Assembly: GCA_022791755.1 (NCBI GenBank)
Contig: JAAVZR010000016.1
Location: forward strand, 62,001 to 126,000
Source: Lachnospiraceae bacterium
GTDB taxonomy: Bacteria; Bacillota; Clostridia; Lachnospirales; Lachnospiraceae
Direction: 5' to 3'
Length of the DNA stretch: 64,000 nucleotides
Shown here piece by piece: positions 33,001 to 42,441 of the stretch. Positions within the stretch are counted from its first letter, which is position 1, and every line of letters starts with the position of its first letter. A program made the position numbers and the translations under genes. The notes under the pieces are model-generated. The model saw nothing but the letters and a program-made list of their open reading frames with translations, was not told where the DNA came from and did no database searches.

Positions 33001-34836
33001 ATGGAAAAACGGGCGCGCCTGTGGTTTGCCAGGCTGATCGTGATCGTGTTTCTGGGGATTACACTGGTGCAGCTGGTGGCGGGCAGGACATCGGTATGGC
33101 TGGCTATGCGGGCAGTCTGGTATTATGCGGTACTTTTGGCCGGGTATCGTTTTGGGGCAGCCAACGGCGCCGTGGCCGGGGCCGTGTTTGGCATCGCAGA
33201 GACGCTCCGGTCAGGCGACATGGCGCCTCTGGGGATTTTGTGCCTGATGGGGGTGCTGGCCGGAAGCTTTCGCAGCCTGGGGCGTCTGGCTTCGGCAGCC
33301 GCCTATCTGTGCGGGGCATTGGGGATCGGAGCTTTGTATGCAGCCGAATATCTGGCCGGCTCGCTGCCGGGGATTCTGACGGCAACGACCCTCTTCCTGC
33401 TGACGCCGGAGAGCTTTTTACAGATCCGAAAAGAGGAGAAGGGGGGACCGGGCAGCTGGGAGGAGCTACAGAGGCACCGTCTGAAAGAGGCGGCGGACTC
33501 ATACGGAAAGCTGTCCCGCTCTCTGCTGAATCTGAAGCCGGGAGAACGGCAGCTGGGAATGAGAGAAGCGCAGGAAGCGGTGGGACGCGCCTCCTCGATG
33601 GTATGCGGAGGCTGCCGTCAATGCCGCATGGGGAGGCTTACAGGCAGCGACGGATTGGCAGAGAGCCTGGATTTTGAACAGCTGTGTACTTCATTTCAGG
33701 AGAAAGGAAATCTGGAAGCAGGAGACCTGCCGGAGGACTTTTCCAGAGCCTGCCGCCGCAGCGATCTGTATCTGGAGACTCTGGTGGATTGTCTGGGCAG
33801 CGTGGATTACGAGGAAGGGTGGAAAAGCCGCTTTTTTGAGAGCCGGGAAGCGGCGTCGCTGCAGTTTCGGGAGATGGAGCGGACGCTTATGGAGATGGCG
33901 GCACAGCTGGACCAGGCGGTGGATGTGACGGAAGCTTTTGAGAAAAAGGTGCGAAGAAGCCTGAGAAGACGTCATCTGAAGCTGGAGCAGCTTTTAGTGC
34001 TGGAGGGAGAAGACGCAAGGCAGGAAGCCTATGTGACCATCGGATCCGGGTACGGGGGCTGCATGACGGTCAAGGAGCTGGGAGAGACCGTGGGAAAGAG
34101 CATGTCCCGCAACCTGAAGGCGGTGGAGGGGGGGCGCAGCGTAGTGGGCCGGGAGCCCTGCACCATCCGCCTGGTGGAGGATACAAGATACCGCCTTTTA
34201 TCCGGAGTGGCCCGGGTGTGTAAGGAGGATGAGGAGCTGTCGGGGGATAATTTTTCCTGTCACAGTCTGCCGGACGGACATATGATGCTGTGTTTGTCGG
34301 ATGGGATGGGATCGGGCCGCCGGGCGTTTCTGGAGAGCGAGCTGGTAATGGAGCTTCTGGAGGAGCTTCTGGACGCAGGCTTTTCACCGGAGCGGGCTAT
34401 ATATATGCTCAATGCCCTGCTTCTGGTCAGAGAGGAGGAGCAGACCATGGCGACGCTGGATCTGGTACTCATCAATCTGTACACGGGACAGGCCCGGTTC
34501 TTTAAACAGGGCGCGGTCAGCACCTTCATCCGCCGGGGGGACAGGGTGTTGCAGATTGAACCCGGATCGCTGCCTATGGGTATCGACTGCAATGCGGATC
34601 CGCTGTCTGTGGATGTTCTCCTGGAGGATGAGGATATGATCGTTATGGTGACGGACGGAGTGTTGGATGCCCTGGAGGGGGAGGACAAGGAGGGGGCCAT
34701 GAGTGATTTTCTGGCCCGGACACAGAAGAATAATGCCAGAGAGCTGGCCGAGGAGGTATTGCAGGCGGGGTGGTCGAAAGACCAGCCGGCCAGGGATGAT
34801 ATGACCGTGCTGACAGCAGGGTTCTGGAAAAAATAA
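33001..34836 (+). CDS. spoIIE: Stage II sporulation protein E (PP2C-type phosphatase)
   Basis: 611 residues from the ATG at 33001 behind GGGAGGGC; an ATG at 32977 lacks a site. The N-terminal 140 residues hold roughly five hydrophobic segments, fewer than the ten of Bacillus SpoIIE (827 residues). A middle domain carries the conserved CGGCRQC cluster, and the C-terminal PP2C domain (about 400-611) has LSDGMGSG and MVTDGVLDAL metal motifs. It dephosphorylates SpoIIAA to release sigma-F in the forespore and helps place the polar septum. Position before tilS-hpt-ftsH and the Spo0A-type promoter support it. Confidence 0.92.
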   Translation: MEKRARLWFARLIVIVFLGITLVQLVAGRTSVWLAMRAVWYYAVLLAGYRFGAANGAVAGAVFGIAETLRSGDMAPLGILCLMGVLAGSFRSLGRLASAAAYLCGALGIGALYAAEYLAGSLPGILTATTLFLLTPESFLQIRKEEKGGPGSWEELQRHRLKEAADSYGKLSRSLLNLKPGERQLGMREAQEAVGRASSMVCGGCRQCRMGRLTGSDGLAESLDFEQLCTSFQEKGNLEAGDLPEDFSRACRRSDLYLETLVDCLGSVDYEEGWKSRFFESREAASLQFREMERTLMEMAAQLDQAVDVTEAFEKKVRRSLRRRHLKLEQLLVLEGEDARQEAYVTIGSGYGGCMTVKELGETVGKSMSRNLKAVEGGRSVVGREPCTIRLVEDTRYRLLSGVARVCKEDEELSGDNFSCHSLPDGHMMLCLSDGMGSGRRAFLESELVMELLEELLDAGFSPERAIYMLNALLLVREEEQTMATLDLVLINLYTGQARFFKQGAVSTFIRRGDRVLQIEPGSLPMGIDCNADPLSVDVLLEDEDMIVMVTDGVLDALEGEDKEGAMSDFLARTQKNNARELAEEVLQAGWSKDQPARDDMTVLTAGFWKK

Positions 34837-34844
34837 GTACCATT

Positions 34845-34867
34845 CCCTGCCGCGTCGCGCGGCAGGG
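34845..34867 (+). terminator. Hairpin after spoIIE, weak terminator
   Basis: A 10-bp stem CCCTGCCGCG/CGCGGCAGGG with a 3-base loop, followed by TTGTTG. The U tract is poor and overlaps the next promoter, so termination may be partial. Confidence 0.5.
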
Positions 34868-34870
34868 TTG

Positions 34871-34898
34871 TTGACTTTTGGATAGGAACTGCTATAGT
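34871..34898 (+). promoter_or_regulatory. SigA-type promoter of tilS-hpt-ftsH
   Basis: TTGACT, 16-base spacer, TATAGT, 42 bases upstream of the tilS start. It would give housekeeping expression of the three downstream genes. Confidence 0.65.
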
Positions 34899-34939
34899 AG
34901 AGAGGAGAAACACAAAGAAGCGGGCGAAGAGGATGAAGC

Positions 34940-36478
34940 GTGGATAGCGTTGGTGCTGTGACCGGACAGGTCAGAAAAATGATATTGGACTACAGTATGA
35001 TACGGACGGGGGATCTGGTGGCCGTGGGATTATCGGGCGGCCAGGACTCGGTCTGTTTGTTGTCTGTGCTGAGAGCTTTGTCAGAGGAGATGGGGTTTAC
35101 GCTGGCGGCCCTTCATGTACATCACGGCATCCGTGGGAGCGAGGCGGATGGGGATGCTCTTTTCTGTCTGACTTTGTGCGGCAGCTGGGGGATTCCCTGT
35201 GAAGTGGCCTATGCGGATGTTCCGACGGCGGCGGCCAGTGGGAAGCAGTCCCTGGAGGAGGCAGCCAGAACAGAGCGCTACCGCTGCCTTTCGGAATACG
35301 GGAACAGGCTGGGGGCCCGGCGGATAGCCGTGGCTCACCATCAGGAAGATAACGCGGAGACGGTACTCTGGAATCTTTTTCGGGGGAGCGGTCTGAAGGG
35401 GCTGGGAGGGATGGAGCCGGTGAATGGCTGTCTCATCCGTCCTCTGCTGAATACCCCCAGAGAGGCGATCCTGGAATACCTGCAAAGAGAGGGCCTGTCC
35501 TGGCGGCAGGATGCCACCAACGAGGAGGACGGCTACACACGCAACCGGATTCGCCATCATATTCTGGGATATGCGAAAGAAGAGCTTAACCGTCAGGCTG
35601 CGGCCCATATCTGCCATGCCGCCGGGCTCTTATCTCAGGCGGATACTTATCTGTGCCGTCAGGCCCGCCATTGGCTGGCGGAGCAGGGACACGAGGAAAA
35701 AAGTGGGGACGGAGGGAAAAAAATCCGTCTGGATGTCAATACTCTCAGGCAGGAGGAGGAATTTTTCCGGACATATATCATTCGGGAGGCCTGTCGGTCC
35801 CTGGAGAGCCTGACGGATTTGTCACAGCGCCATGTGGCGGCGGTACAGGCGCTCATGGAAGACCGGCCGGGCGCCGGCGCCTGTAGGCAGGTGCGGCTGG
35901 CACGGGGCCTGGAGGTAAGCCGCAGCTACGGAATGCTCTGCTTTGAGAGGGCGGCAGGACAGGGCGAAAAGAGAGCGGCAGGAGAGAAACAAAAGAGAGC
36001 GGCGGAGGAATGTCTGAAGGAGTATCCGGTGGATGAGAACCGTCTGACTGTAGGAGCCGAACCGGTCCGGATCTGTTTCGGCGGCGAATGGTTTGAGATG
36101 AGAGCAAAGATCCGGGATAAAACAAAAAAAATTCCCACAAACCGGTATACGAAATGGATAAATTATGATAGACTAAAAGGACCGCTTGTTTTGCGGACCC
36201 GGCGGGTGGGAGACTATATTCTTCTGCCGGACGGCAGGAAAAAGACAGTAAAATCTTACATGATAGATGAGAAGATTCCGTCAGTCCGGCGGGATGAGGT
36301 GGCGCTCTTAGCCCAGGGCAGCCATGTACTGTGGATTGTGGGATACCGTCTGAGCGCGGGAGCCAGGCTTTCGGAGGATACAAAGACGGTATTGCAAATT
36401 AAAAGGTACGGAGGAAAAAAGGATGGAGAAGATTCGTGTATTGATCCCCGAGGAGGATGTGGACAGGAAGATCAGTGA
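34940..36478 (+). CDS. tilS: tRNA(Ile)-lysidine synthase
   Basis: 512 residues from a GTG start with GAAGAGG upstream. It attaches lysine to the wobble C of the CAU-anticodon tRNA-Ile so that it reads AUA. The N-terminal PP-loop ATP pyrophosphatase motif is LSGGQDSV (near 34); then ALHVHHGIRG, HHQEDNAETVLWNLFRGSG and ATNEEDGYTRNRIRH, all typical of TilS. A C-terminal domain (about 385-475) has LRTRRVGDYILLPDGRKKTVKSYMI. Length is somewhat above Bacillus TilS. The 3' end overlaps hpt by 56 bases. Confidence 0.94.
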   Translation: MDSVGAVTGQVRKMILDYSMIRTGDLVAVGLSGGQDSVCLLSVLRALSEEMGFTLAALHVHHGIRGSEADGDALFCLTLCGSWGIPCEVAYADVPTAAASGKQSLEEAARTERYRCLSEYGNRLGARRIAVAHHQEDNAETVLWNLFRGSGLKGLGGMEPVNGCLIRPLLNTPREAILEYLQREGLSWRQDATNEEDGYTRNRIRHHILGYAKEELNRQAAAHICHAAGLLSQADTYLCRQARHWLAEQGHEEKSGDGGKKIRLDVNTLRQEEEFFRTYIIREACRSLESLTDLSQRHVAAVQALMEDRPGAGACRQVRLARGLEVSRSYGMLCFERAAGQGEKRAAGEKQKRAAEECLKEYPVDENRLTVGAEPVRICFGGEWFEMRAKIRDKTKKIPTNRYTKWINYDRLKGPLVLRTRRVGDYILLPDGRKKTVKSYMIDEKIPSVRRDEVALLAQGSHVLWIVGYRLSAGARLSEDTKTVLQIKRYGGKKDGEDSCIDPRGGCGQEDQ

Positions 36479-36947
36479 GATCGGGGCGGAGATCAGTAAA
36501 GATTACGCCGGCAGGGAAGTACATCTGATCTGTGTGTTAAAGGGAGGCGTGTTTTTTACCTGTGAGCTGGCCAAACGGATATCGGTGCCGGTATCCTTGG
36601 ACTTTATGTCGGTATCCAGCTACGGCGCCGACACCAAATCCAGCGGTGTGGTGCGTATCGTAAAGGATCTGGATGAATCTCTTAAGGATAAAGAGGTCAT
36701 TATCGTGGAGGATATCGTGGATTCAGGACGGACTCTGGCATATCTGAAAGAGCTCCTGATGGACCGGGGACCTAAGAGCATACGGATCTGTACGCTTCTT
36801 GACAAGCCGTCCCGCCGCGTCAAGGCAGTGAATGTGGACTATACCTGTTTCAGCATTCCGGATGAGTTTGTGGTGGGCTATGGTCTGGATTACGCGCAGA
36901 AGTACAGAAACCTGCCTTATATCGGCGTGGTGGAGGGGATAGAATAA
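36423..36947 (+). CDS. hpt: Hypoxanthine phosphoribosyltransferase
   Basis: 174 residues behind GGAGGAAAA. It joins hypoxanthine or guanine to PRPP for purine salvage. Motifs: [19 protein letters not shown], the flexible-loop MSVSSYG, the PRPP-binding [14 protein letters not shown] and [12 protein letters not shown]. The position between tilS and ftsH is the classical Firmicute order. Confidence 0.95.
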   Translation: MEKIRVLIPEEDVDRKISEIGAEISKDYAGREVHLICVLKGGVFFTCELAKRISVPVSLDFMSVSSYGADTKSSGVVRIVKDLDESLKDKEVIIVEDIVDSGRTLAYLKELLMDRGPKSIRICTLLDKPSRRVKAVNVDYTCFSIPDEFVVGYGLDYAQKYRNLPYIGVVEGIE

Positions 36948-36972
36948 ACAAAGCATCGGAAGGAGACATTCT

Positions 36973-38814
36973 TTGGACAGTCAGTCAAACAAAAATAATC
37001 TGGGGCTTTTGATGCCTTTACTATTTATCATCGGGCTGTGGCTTGCCTGGTCCTGGATCCGGGGAGGCATCGCGCAGGAACCGGAGATTACGTTCAGAAG
37101 CTTTCAGGAAGCTCTGAATGACGGAGAGGTTAAAAGCGTGACGGTAAATCAGTCGGAGACCGTCCCCACCGGTACCCTGTCCGTCACCATGAAGGATGGC
37201 AGCATCCGCTCGCTGGCGGTATCGGACGTCAATGAGGCCCAGGAGATCCTGGCTGCTTTTGACAATGTGATCGTACAGGTGAAGCCGGTGAGGGAGCAGG
37301 ATCTGGGAATGACAGTGGTGATGCCGGTCCTTTTGGGCATTTTGCTGATCGTGGTGGGCATGATCGTGGTCATCAGCCGGATGATGGGGGCCGGCTCCAA
37401 CAGCAAAATGATGAATTTCGGCAGAAGCCGGGCGCGGCTTGCCAAGGATGCCAGCGAGATGGGGCTTGACAAGGTGGCCGGGCTCAGAGAGGAGAAGGAG
37501 GAGGTCCGGGAGGTCATAGATTTTCTGAAGACTCCCGATCAGTTCACCCGGATGGGGGCGAAGATCCCCAAGGGTATTCTTCTGGTGGGCCCTCCCGGCA
37601 CAGGTAAAACCTTGCTTGCCAAGGCCATCGCCGGAGAGGCAGGCGTACCGTTTTACAGTATCTCCGGTTCGGATTTTGTGGAAATGTTTGTGGGCGTCGG
37701 CGCTTCCAGGGTCCGCGACCTGTTTGAGGAAGCGAAGCGCAATTCGCCGTGTATCGTATTTATTGATGAGATTGACGCCGTGGCCCGCCGTCGTGGCAGC
37801 GGTATGGGCGGCGGACATGACGAGAGAGAGCAGACGCTGAATCAGCTGCTGGTGGAGATGGATGGCTTCGCCGTCAATGAGGGGATTATTGTCATGGCGG
37901 CTACCAACCGGGTGGATATTCTGGACCCGGCGATCCTGCGTCCCGGCCGGTTTGACCGCAAGATTATGGTGGGCAAGCCCGATGTGCGGGGACGGGAGGA
38001 GATCCTGAAGCTCCATGCGGCGAATAAGCCGCTGGGGGACGATGTGGATCTGGAGAAGATCGCCCGGACTACGGCCGGCTTCACGGGAGCCGATCTTCAG
38101 AACCTGCTCAATGAAGCCGCCATCGCGGCGGTACAGGCCGGCAGGCGTTACATCCTCCAGGGAGATATCGAGAAGGCTTTTGTAAAAGTGGGAATCGGGA
38201 CGGAGAAGCGTAGCCGTCTGGTTTCTGAGGAGGAGAAGCGCATCACGGCCTATCATGAAGTGGGGCATGCCATCCTGTTTGAGTGCCTGCCCGACGTGGG
38301 GCCGGTGCACACGATATCCATCATACCCACAGGGGGCAGCGCAGCAGGGTATACCATGCCGCTACCGGCTAAGGACGAGATGTTTAACAGTCGTAAGAAG
38401 ATGATGCATCATATTATGGTGTCTCTGGGCGGAAGGATCGCAGAGGAGCAGGTCTTTGACGATATCACCACCGGGGCGTCCCAGGATATCCGTCAGGCTA
38501 CCGATGTGGCCCGCTCCATGGTGATGGAGTACGGTATGTCTGACAGGCTGGGCTTAATCCATTATGGCAGCGATAATGAATTTGTGCTGGGAAATGAACT
38601 GGGCCACACGAGAAATTACGGTGAAAACATTGCTACACAGATTGATGCCGAAGTAAAGCGGATTATCGACGAATGCTACGAGGAGGCTAAGCAGATTATC
38701 CTGACCCACAGGAGGGTACTCGATCAGGGGGCACAGCTCCTGATTCAAAAAGAGAAGGTGGGGCGGGAGGAATTTGCAGCATTATTTCAGGGTGAGGATG
38801 GGGCAATGGCATAA
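36973..38814 (+). CDS. ftsH: ATP-dependent zinc metalloprotease FtsH
   Basis: 613 residues from a TTG start with AAGGAGAC seven bases upstream; no other start fits. Two membrane segments (about 10-28 and 110-133) flank an extracytoplasmic domain. The AAA+ module has Walker A GPPGTGKT, Walker [11 protein letters not shown] and the [23 protein letters not shown]; the M41 protease has the zinc motif HEVGH. It degrades damaged or unneeded membrane and regulatory proteins and, in Bacillus, supports sporulation. The end is followed by a large intergenic region. Confidence 0.96.
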   Translation: MDSQSNKNNLGLLMPLLFIIGLWLAWSWIRGGIAQEPEITFRSFQEALNDGEVKSVTVNQSETVPTGTLSVTMKDGSIRSLAVSDVNEAQEILAAFDNVIVQVKPVREQDLGMTVVMPVLLGILLIVVGMIVVISRMMGAGSNSKMMNFGRSRARLAKDASEMGLDKVAGLREEKEEVREVIDFLKTPDQFTRMGAKIPKGILLVGPPGTGKTLLAKAIAGEAGVPFYSISGSDFVEMFVGVGASRVRDLFEEAKRNSPCIVFIDEIDAVARRRGSGMGGGHDEREQTLNQLLVEMDGFAVNEGIIVMAATNRVDILDPAILRPGRFDRKIMVGKPDVRGREEILKLHAANKPLGDDVDLEKIARTTAGFTGADLQNLLNEAAIAAVQAGRRYILQGDIEKAFVKVGIGTEKRSRLVSEEEKRITAYHEVGHAILFECLPDVGPVHTISIIPTGGSAAGYTMPLPAKDEMFNSRKKMMHHIMVSLGGRIAEEQVFDDITTGASQDIRQATDVARSMVMEYGMSDRLGLIHYGSDNEFVLGNELGHTRNYGENIATQIDAEVKRIIDECYEEAKQIILTHRRVLDQGAQLLIQKEKVGREEFAALFQGEDGAMA

Positions 38815-38877
38815 AGCTGCACAAAAACGAAAGGCGTTTTTTGTAAACTTTGTGCACACTTGTTTGATGATAAATGC

Positions 38878-38987
38878 TATACTATGTATCGTAAAACAAC
38901 CCCCCCAATACATTAGTTTTACAAACCCCATAAAATGAAATACCTTCTCCTAAATCGGGCAGCAATGAAATATTTGCTGCCCCTTTT
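38878..38987 (+). ncRNA. Candidate small terminated transcript between ftsH and the GH13 gene
   Basis: An extended -10 box (TGC then TATACT at 38878-38883, no clear -35) is followed by a hairpin GTAAAAC/GTTTTAC (from 38889) and ends at the strong terminator at 38957. The predicted RNA is about 95 bases with no open frame. It may be an sRNA or a leader that terminates before the glycosidase gene. Structure-based guess only. Confidence 0.3.
38957..38987 (+). terminator. Intrinsic terminator between ftsH and GH13 gene
   Basis: Perfect 9-bp stem GGGCAGCAA/TTGCTGCCC with an 8-base loop, then CTTTT. Confidence 0.8.
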
Positions 38988-39040
38988 ACTATCTGCTTAA
39001 GGGGCTGTTTTCTGATCCGCAAAGCGGCAAAATTGAGTAT

Positions 39041-39068
39041 TTGACGATAGGGTTCAGGGATTTTTAAT
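39041..39068 (+). promoter_or_regulatory. Predicted promoter of the GH13 gene
   Basis: TTGACG, 16-base spacer, TTTAAT, ending 17 bases before the start codon and thus giving a very short leader that still holds the RBS (AGAGGAAGAG). Moderate match only. Confidence 0.4.
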
Positions 39069-39085
39069 TTCAGAGGAAGAGAAAA

Positions 39086-41083
39086 ATGAATTTTGAGGCG
39101 ATCTTCAGTGATGAGACAGAGGAATACCGTTTTCCGGTGGAGCCGGCGGCGGGAGACAGAGTGACGCTTCGGGTCCGCACGGCAAAGGATGACGTAAAGC
39201 AGGTATGGCTGGCGACTCACACGATGGAAAAGCAACTGAATAAAATAAAGAGCGAGGGGTGCTTTGATTATTACGAGACACAGATTGAGATCGGTGAGGA
39301 ACCGCTCAGCTACTGGTTTCTGATTTCGGACGAGGGAGAATTCTGCGAATATAACCGTCTGGGGATCAACGGCGATAAGGATGAGGCGTCTCTGTTTCAG
39401 ATAAACCCGGGCCGCCGGACGCCTGTATGGGCCAGAGGAGCGGTCATTTATCAGATTTATGTGGATCGGTTCTGTGACGGAGATGCTTCCAATAATGTGC
39501 GAACCGGGGAGTACCGTTATCTGGACCGGGAAGCGGCGGCGGTGGACTGGGATTCGCTGCCGGAGAGCTTTGACGTACATCGTTTCTATGGCGGAGATCT
39601 GCGGGGAATTATTAAAAAACTGGATTATCTGCAGGATCTGGGAGTGGAGGTCCTGTATCTGAATCCGATTTTTGTATCGCCTTCCAATCATAAGTACGAC
39701 AGTCAGGACTACGATGCAGTCGATCCGCATCTGGCGGTCATCGCCAGGGACGGAGATTATCAGACCAGGGTGACAGATCCGGTGAATCTCATGGCTTCCA
39801 ATGCTTTTTTTGCTTCTTTTATCGAAGAGATTCACAGAAGAGGGATGAAAGTAATTCTGGATGGCGTCCTGAATCACTGTGGTTCGTTTCATAAATGGCT
39901 GAACCGGGAGGGACTGTATCGCCAGGAGGACGGCTATGAGCCGGGAGCCTATGAGACAGAGTACAGTCCATACCGCGATTATTTCTATTTTCATTCTCAG
40001 CACTGGCCGGATAATGGCAGCTATGAAGGCTGGTGGGGCCATGAGACCATGCCGAAGCTGAATTATGACAACAGTGACAGGCTGTGGCAGGAAGTGCTGG
40101 GAATCGGGCGCAAGTGGGTATCCCCTCCCTACTGTGCGGATGGCTGGAGGCTGGATGTGGCGGCTGACCTGGGGCACAGCATGGAGACAAACCATCGTTT
40201 CTGGCAGGACTTTCGCCGGGAGGTGCGTGAGGCGAATCCGGAGGCGCTGGTGCTGGCAGAGCATTATGGGGATTCGTATGCCTGGATCCGCAACGGCGAG
40301 TGGGATACGGTTATGAATTACGACGCCTTCATGGAGCCGGTGAGCTGGTATCTGACCGGGATGGAAAAACACAGCGATGAATTCAGAGAAGATCTTCTGG
40401 CCAATGGAGAGGCATTCTGGGCCAGTATGCAAAGGGGCATGACACGTCTGGACGGAGGAGTCCATATGGCGATGAATCAGCTGTCTAACCATGATCATTC
40501 GCGTTTCCTGACGCGGACGAACCGTATGGTGGGACGGCTGGGCGCCAGAACCAGCGAGGAGGCGTCGGAGGGGATCCGTTTCGGCTCCATGTATCAGGCC
40601 ATTGTCATGCAGATGACGTGGCCGGGGGCTCCTGCCTTATATTATGGAGATGAGGTCGGGCTGTGCGGCTGGACGGACCCGGATAACCGGCGGACGTATC
40701 CCTGGGGACGGGAGAATACCGAACTGTTAAGGCTGTACAAGGAAGCCATCCGGATTCATAAATCACATCCGAGCCTGCGCGTCGGATCCTTTTATAAGCT
40801 GACCTGCGATGGTCCGGTCATCGCCTATGGGCGCAGCCGGGGACGGGAGAGGATCGTGGTGGCGGTCAACGCGGCCGGGGAAACCCGTACGGTGGGGATT
40901 CCGGTGTGGAAAACAGGCGCCTCACCGGAGGGCTGCTTTAAAAATCTGCTCAGGACTTCGCCGGAGGGGTTTGATCAGGAAGAGGGAAATTATCCGGTAT
41001 CCGGAGGGTATCTCGTATTGGATATGGCCGGAGAGTCAGCGGCGATACTGGAGGAATGTACGCAGGAAGAAGCGGTCTGTTAG
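39086..41083 (+). CDS. GH13 alpha-glycosidase (neopullulanase / maltogenic amylase-like)
   Basis: 665 residues, no signal peptide, so cytoplasmic. The N-terminal 110 residues form a beta domain like CBM34 of neopullulanases. The catalytic barrel has VIYQIYVDRFCDGD, the region VILDGVLNHCG, the nucleophile Asp in DGWRLDVA, the acid/base Glu in LVLAEHYGD, and NQLSNHDHSR with the third acidic residue. A C-terminal beta domain ends it. It probably degrades imported maltodextrins or branched alpha-glucans. No sugar transporter is adjacent, and the gene seems to stand alone between two terminators. Confidence 0.88.
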   Translation: MNFEAIFSDETEEYRFPVEPAAGDRVTLRVRTAKDDVKQVWLATHTMEKQLNKIKSEGCFDYYETQIEIGEEPLSYWFLISDEGEFCEYNRLGINGDKDEASLFQINPGRRTPVWARGAVIYQIYVDRFCDGDASNNVRTGEYRYLDREAAAVDWDSLPESFDVHRFYGGDLRGIIKKLDYLQDLGVEVLYLNPIFVSPSNHKYDSQDYDAVDPHLAVIARDGDYQTRVTDPVNLMASNAFFASFIEEIHRRGMKVILDGVLNHCGSFHKWLNREGLYRQEDGYEPGAYETEYSPYRDYFYFHSQHWPDNGSYEGWWGHETMPKLNYDNSDRLWQEVLGIGRKWVSPPYCADGWRLDVAADLGHSMETNHRFWQDFRREVREANPEALVLAEHYGDSYAWIRNGEWDTVMNYDAFMEPVSWYLTGMEKHSDEFREDLLANGEAFWASMQRGMTRLDGGVHMAMNQLSNHDHSRFLTRTNRMVGRLGARTSEEASEGIRFGSMYQAIVMQMTWPGAPALYYGDEVGLCGWTDPDNRRTYPWGRENTELLRLYKEAIRIHKSHPSLRVGSFYKLTCDGPVIAYGRSRGRERIVVAVNAAGETRTVGIPVWKTGASPEGCFKNLLRTSPEGFDQEEGNYPVSGGYLVLDMAGESAAILEECTQEEAVC

Positions 41084-41084
41084 T

Positions 41085-41113
41085 AAAAAGACTCCGTTGC
41101 CGGAGTCTTTTTT
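41085..41113. terminator. Intrinsic terminator after the GH13 gene
   Basis: Stem AAAAGACTCCG/CGGAGTCTTTT with a 4-base loop and flanking A and T runs, 2 bases after the stop. The symmetry would let it work in both directions. Confidence 0.9.
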
Positions 41114-41118
41114 ATGTA

Positions 41119-41147
41119 TTGATTTTGACACATGATATTGATATAAT
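41119..41147 (+). promoter_or_regulatory. SigA-type promoter at the head of the resB-ccsA-peptidase run
   Basis: TTGATT, 17-base spacer, TATAAT, 34 bases before the resB start. No terminator was seen downstream until after 56560, so this may drive a transcript of up to 12 kb. Confidence 0.7.
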
Positions 41148-41181
41148 ACATTATCAGACAATGAAAGAATCGAGGTGGGTG

Positions 41182-42441
41182 ATGAATAAATGTTTCCGTT
41201 TCCTTCGTTCCATGAAATTTGGTATCCTGCTTTTGGTCCTGATTATGGCAGTGTCCTTTTTTGGGACGGTCATCACCCAGGGCCAGGCGGACGAATTCTA
41301 TCTGGCAAATTACCAGGCGGCTTACCTGATACTGGCGCTGGGGCTGGATCATGTCTATTATACGCCATATTTTCTGGGACTGGGGGTCCTGCTGATCGGA
41401 AATCTGACCCTGTGCTCCCTGGTGCGTTTTCGCTCTTCCTTCCATGGAGGAGAGAGCCGTCTGGCGGCGGCACAGAAGATCAGGACCGGCCGGCCGGCTA
41501 CAGAAGAACAGCTGGCAAAGATCTGTGCTCATCTGGAAAAACGGCGTTATCACAGGAGGGAGAACGAAGCTGTCGCAGTATATTATAAGAACCTGATCGG
41601 CGGCTCCGGTTCCTTTTTGGTGCATCTGAGTCTGGTGCTGATCCTGATTTTCGGAGCGGTGGTGATCTATACGGGCAAATCGCAGGTGTACGGCGTGAAT
41701 TATGATGCGCCTCTGACACTGGAGGACGGTACGACGGTGAGCCTTCAGGATTTCGTGACAACGGACAGCGAGGGGAATGTGCATTATGAGAGCACTCTGA
41801 CGGTCACAGCGCCGGACGGCCGTGAGATAACCGAGTGTGCCAGCGTGAACCATCCCATTAATTTCGCGGGAAAGAAATATTTTCAGGATACCTACGGTTA
41901 TGCCGTATGGCTCACGATAGAAAATACCGTCAATGGGGCGGTGGATGAGATCTTCCTGACAGAGCCGGCATTTCTGCGGACCTCGCAGAGCGGGGCCGGT
42001 ATCTATTATATGGCAGTCAGCACGGATTATATGCAGGGGCCGGACGGCCGCCTGGAAGTCATATCCGACCGGGTCGAGGAAGGAAAAGAGGCGGTCTTTA
42101 TCCTGTCGGTCATGGATGGTACGGACAGCGGCATGACTACGGGAGTGGTGGCGCAGGACCAGGAGGTGGCGGTGGAAGATATCATCTTTACCTTCCGGGG
42201 AATCAGACCCTATCCCGGCATCCGGATCAAAGAGACCAGCCGCGTGCTCATGGGGCTTTTGTACGCCAGCTTCGGCCTGATGATCGCAGGATTATGGTTC
42301 TGCTTTTTCCAGCCGCCGGTCTGCGTGACGGTAGGAAAGACGGCCGGAAAAGGGTTTTATCATATCGGCGGGCTGAGAAGCCCGGAAGGACTGGAAAATG
42401 AATTGCAGCTGTGCATGGAGGGAGACAAATGCAAGACCTGA
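41182..42441 (+). CDS. resB: Cytochrome c biogenesis protein ResB (system II)
   Basis: 419 residues from the ATG at 41182 behind GAGGTGGG. The ResB layout is clear: a start with RFLRSMKFGILLLVLIMAVSFFGTVI, two more membrane segments (about 55-75, LLIGNLTLCSLVRFRSS), a third near 140-160, a large extracytoplasmic domain with FAGKKYFQDTYGYAVWL, and a last membrane segment near 355-380. With CcsA it moves haem outward and attaches it to CXXCH of c-type cytochromes. It overlaps ccsA by 13 bases. No CXXCH cytochrome gene lies in the window. Confidence 0.88.
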   Translation: MNKCFRFLRSMKFGILLLVLIMAVSFFGTVITQGQADEFYLANYQAAYLILALGLDHVYYTPYFLGLGVLLIGNLTLCSLVRFRSSFHGGESRLAAAQKIRTGRPATEEQLAKICAHLEKRRYHRRENEAVAVYYKNLIGGSGSFLVHLSLVLILIFGAVVIYTGKSQVYGVNYDAPLTLEDGTTVSLQDFVTTDSEGNVHYESTLTVTAPDGREITECASVNHPINFAGKKYFQDTYGYAVWLTIENTVNGAVDEIFLTEPAFLRTSQSGAGIYYMAVSTDYMQGPDGRLEVISDRVEEGKEAVFILSVMDGTDSGMTTGVVAQDQEVAVEDIIFTFRGIRPYPGIRIKETSRVLMGLLYASFGLMIAGLWFCFFQPPVCVTVGKTAGKGFYHIGGLRSPEGLENELQLCMEGDKCKT

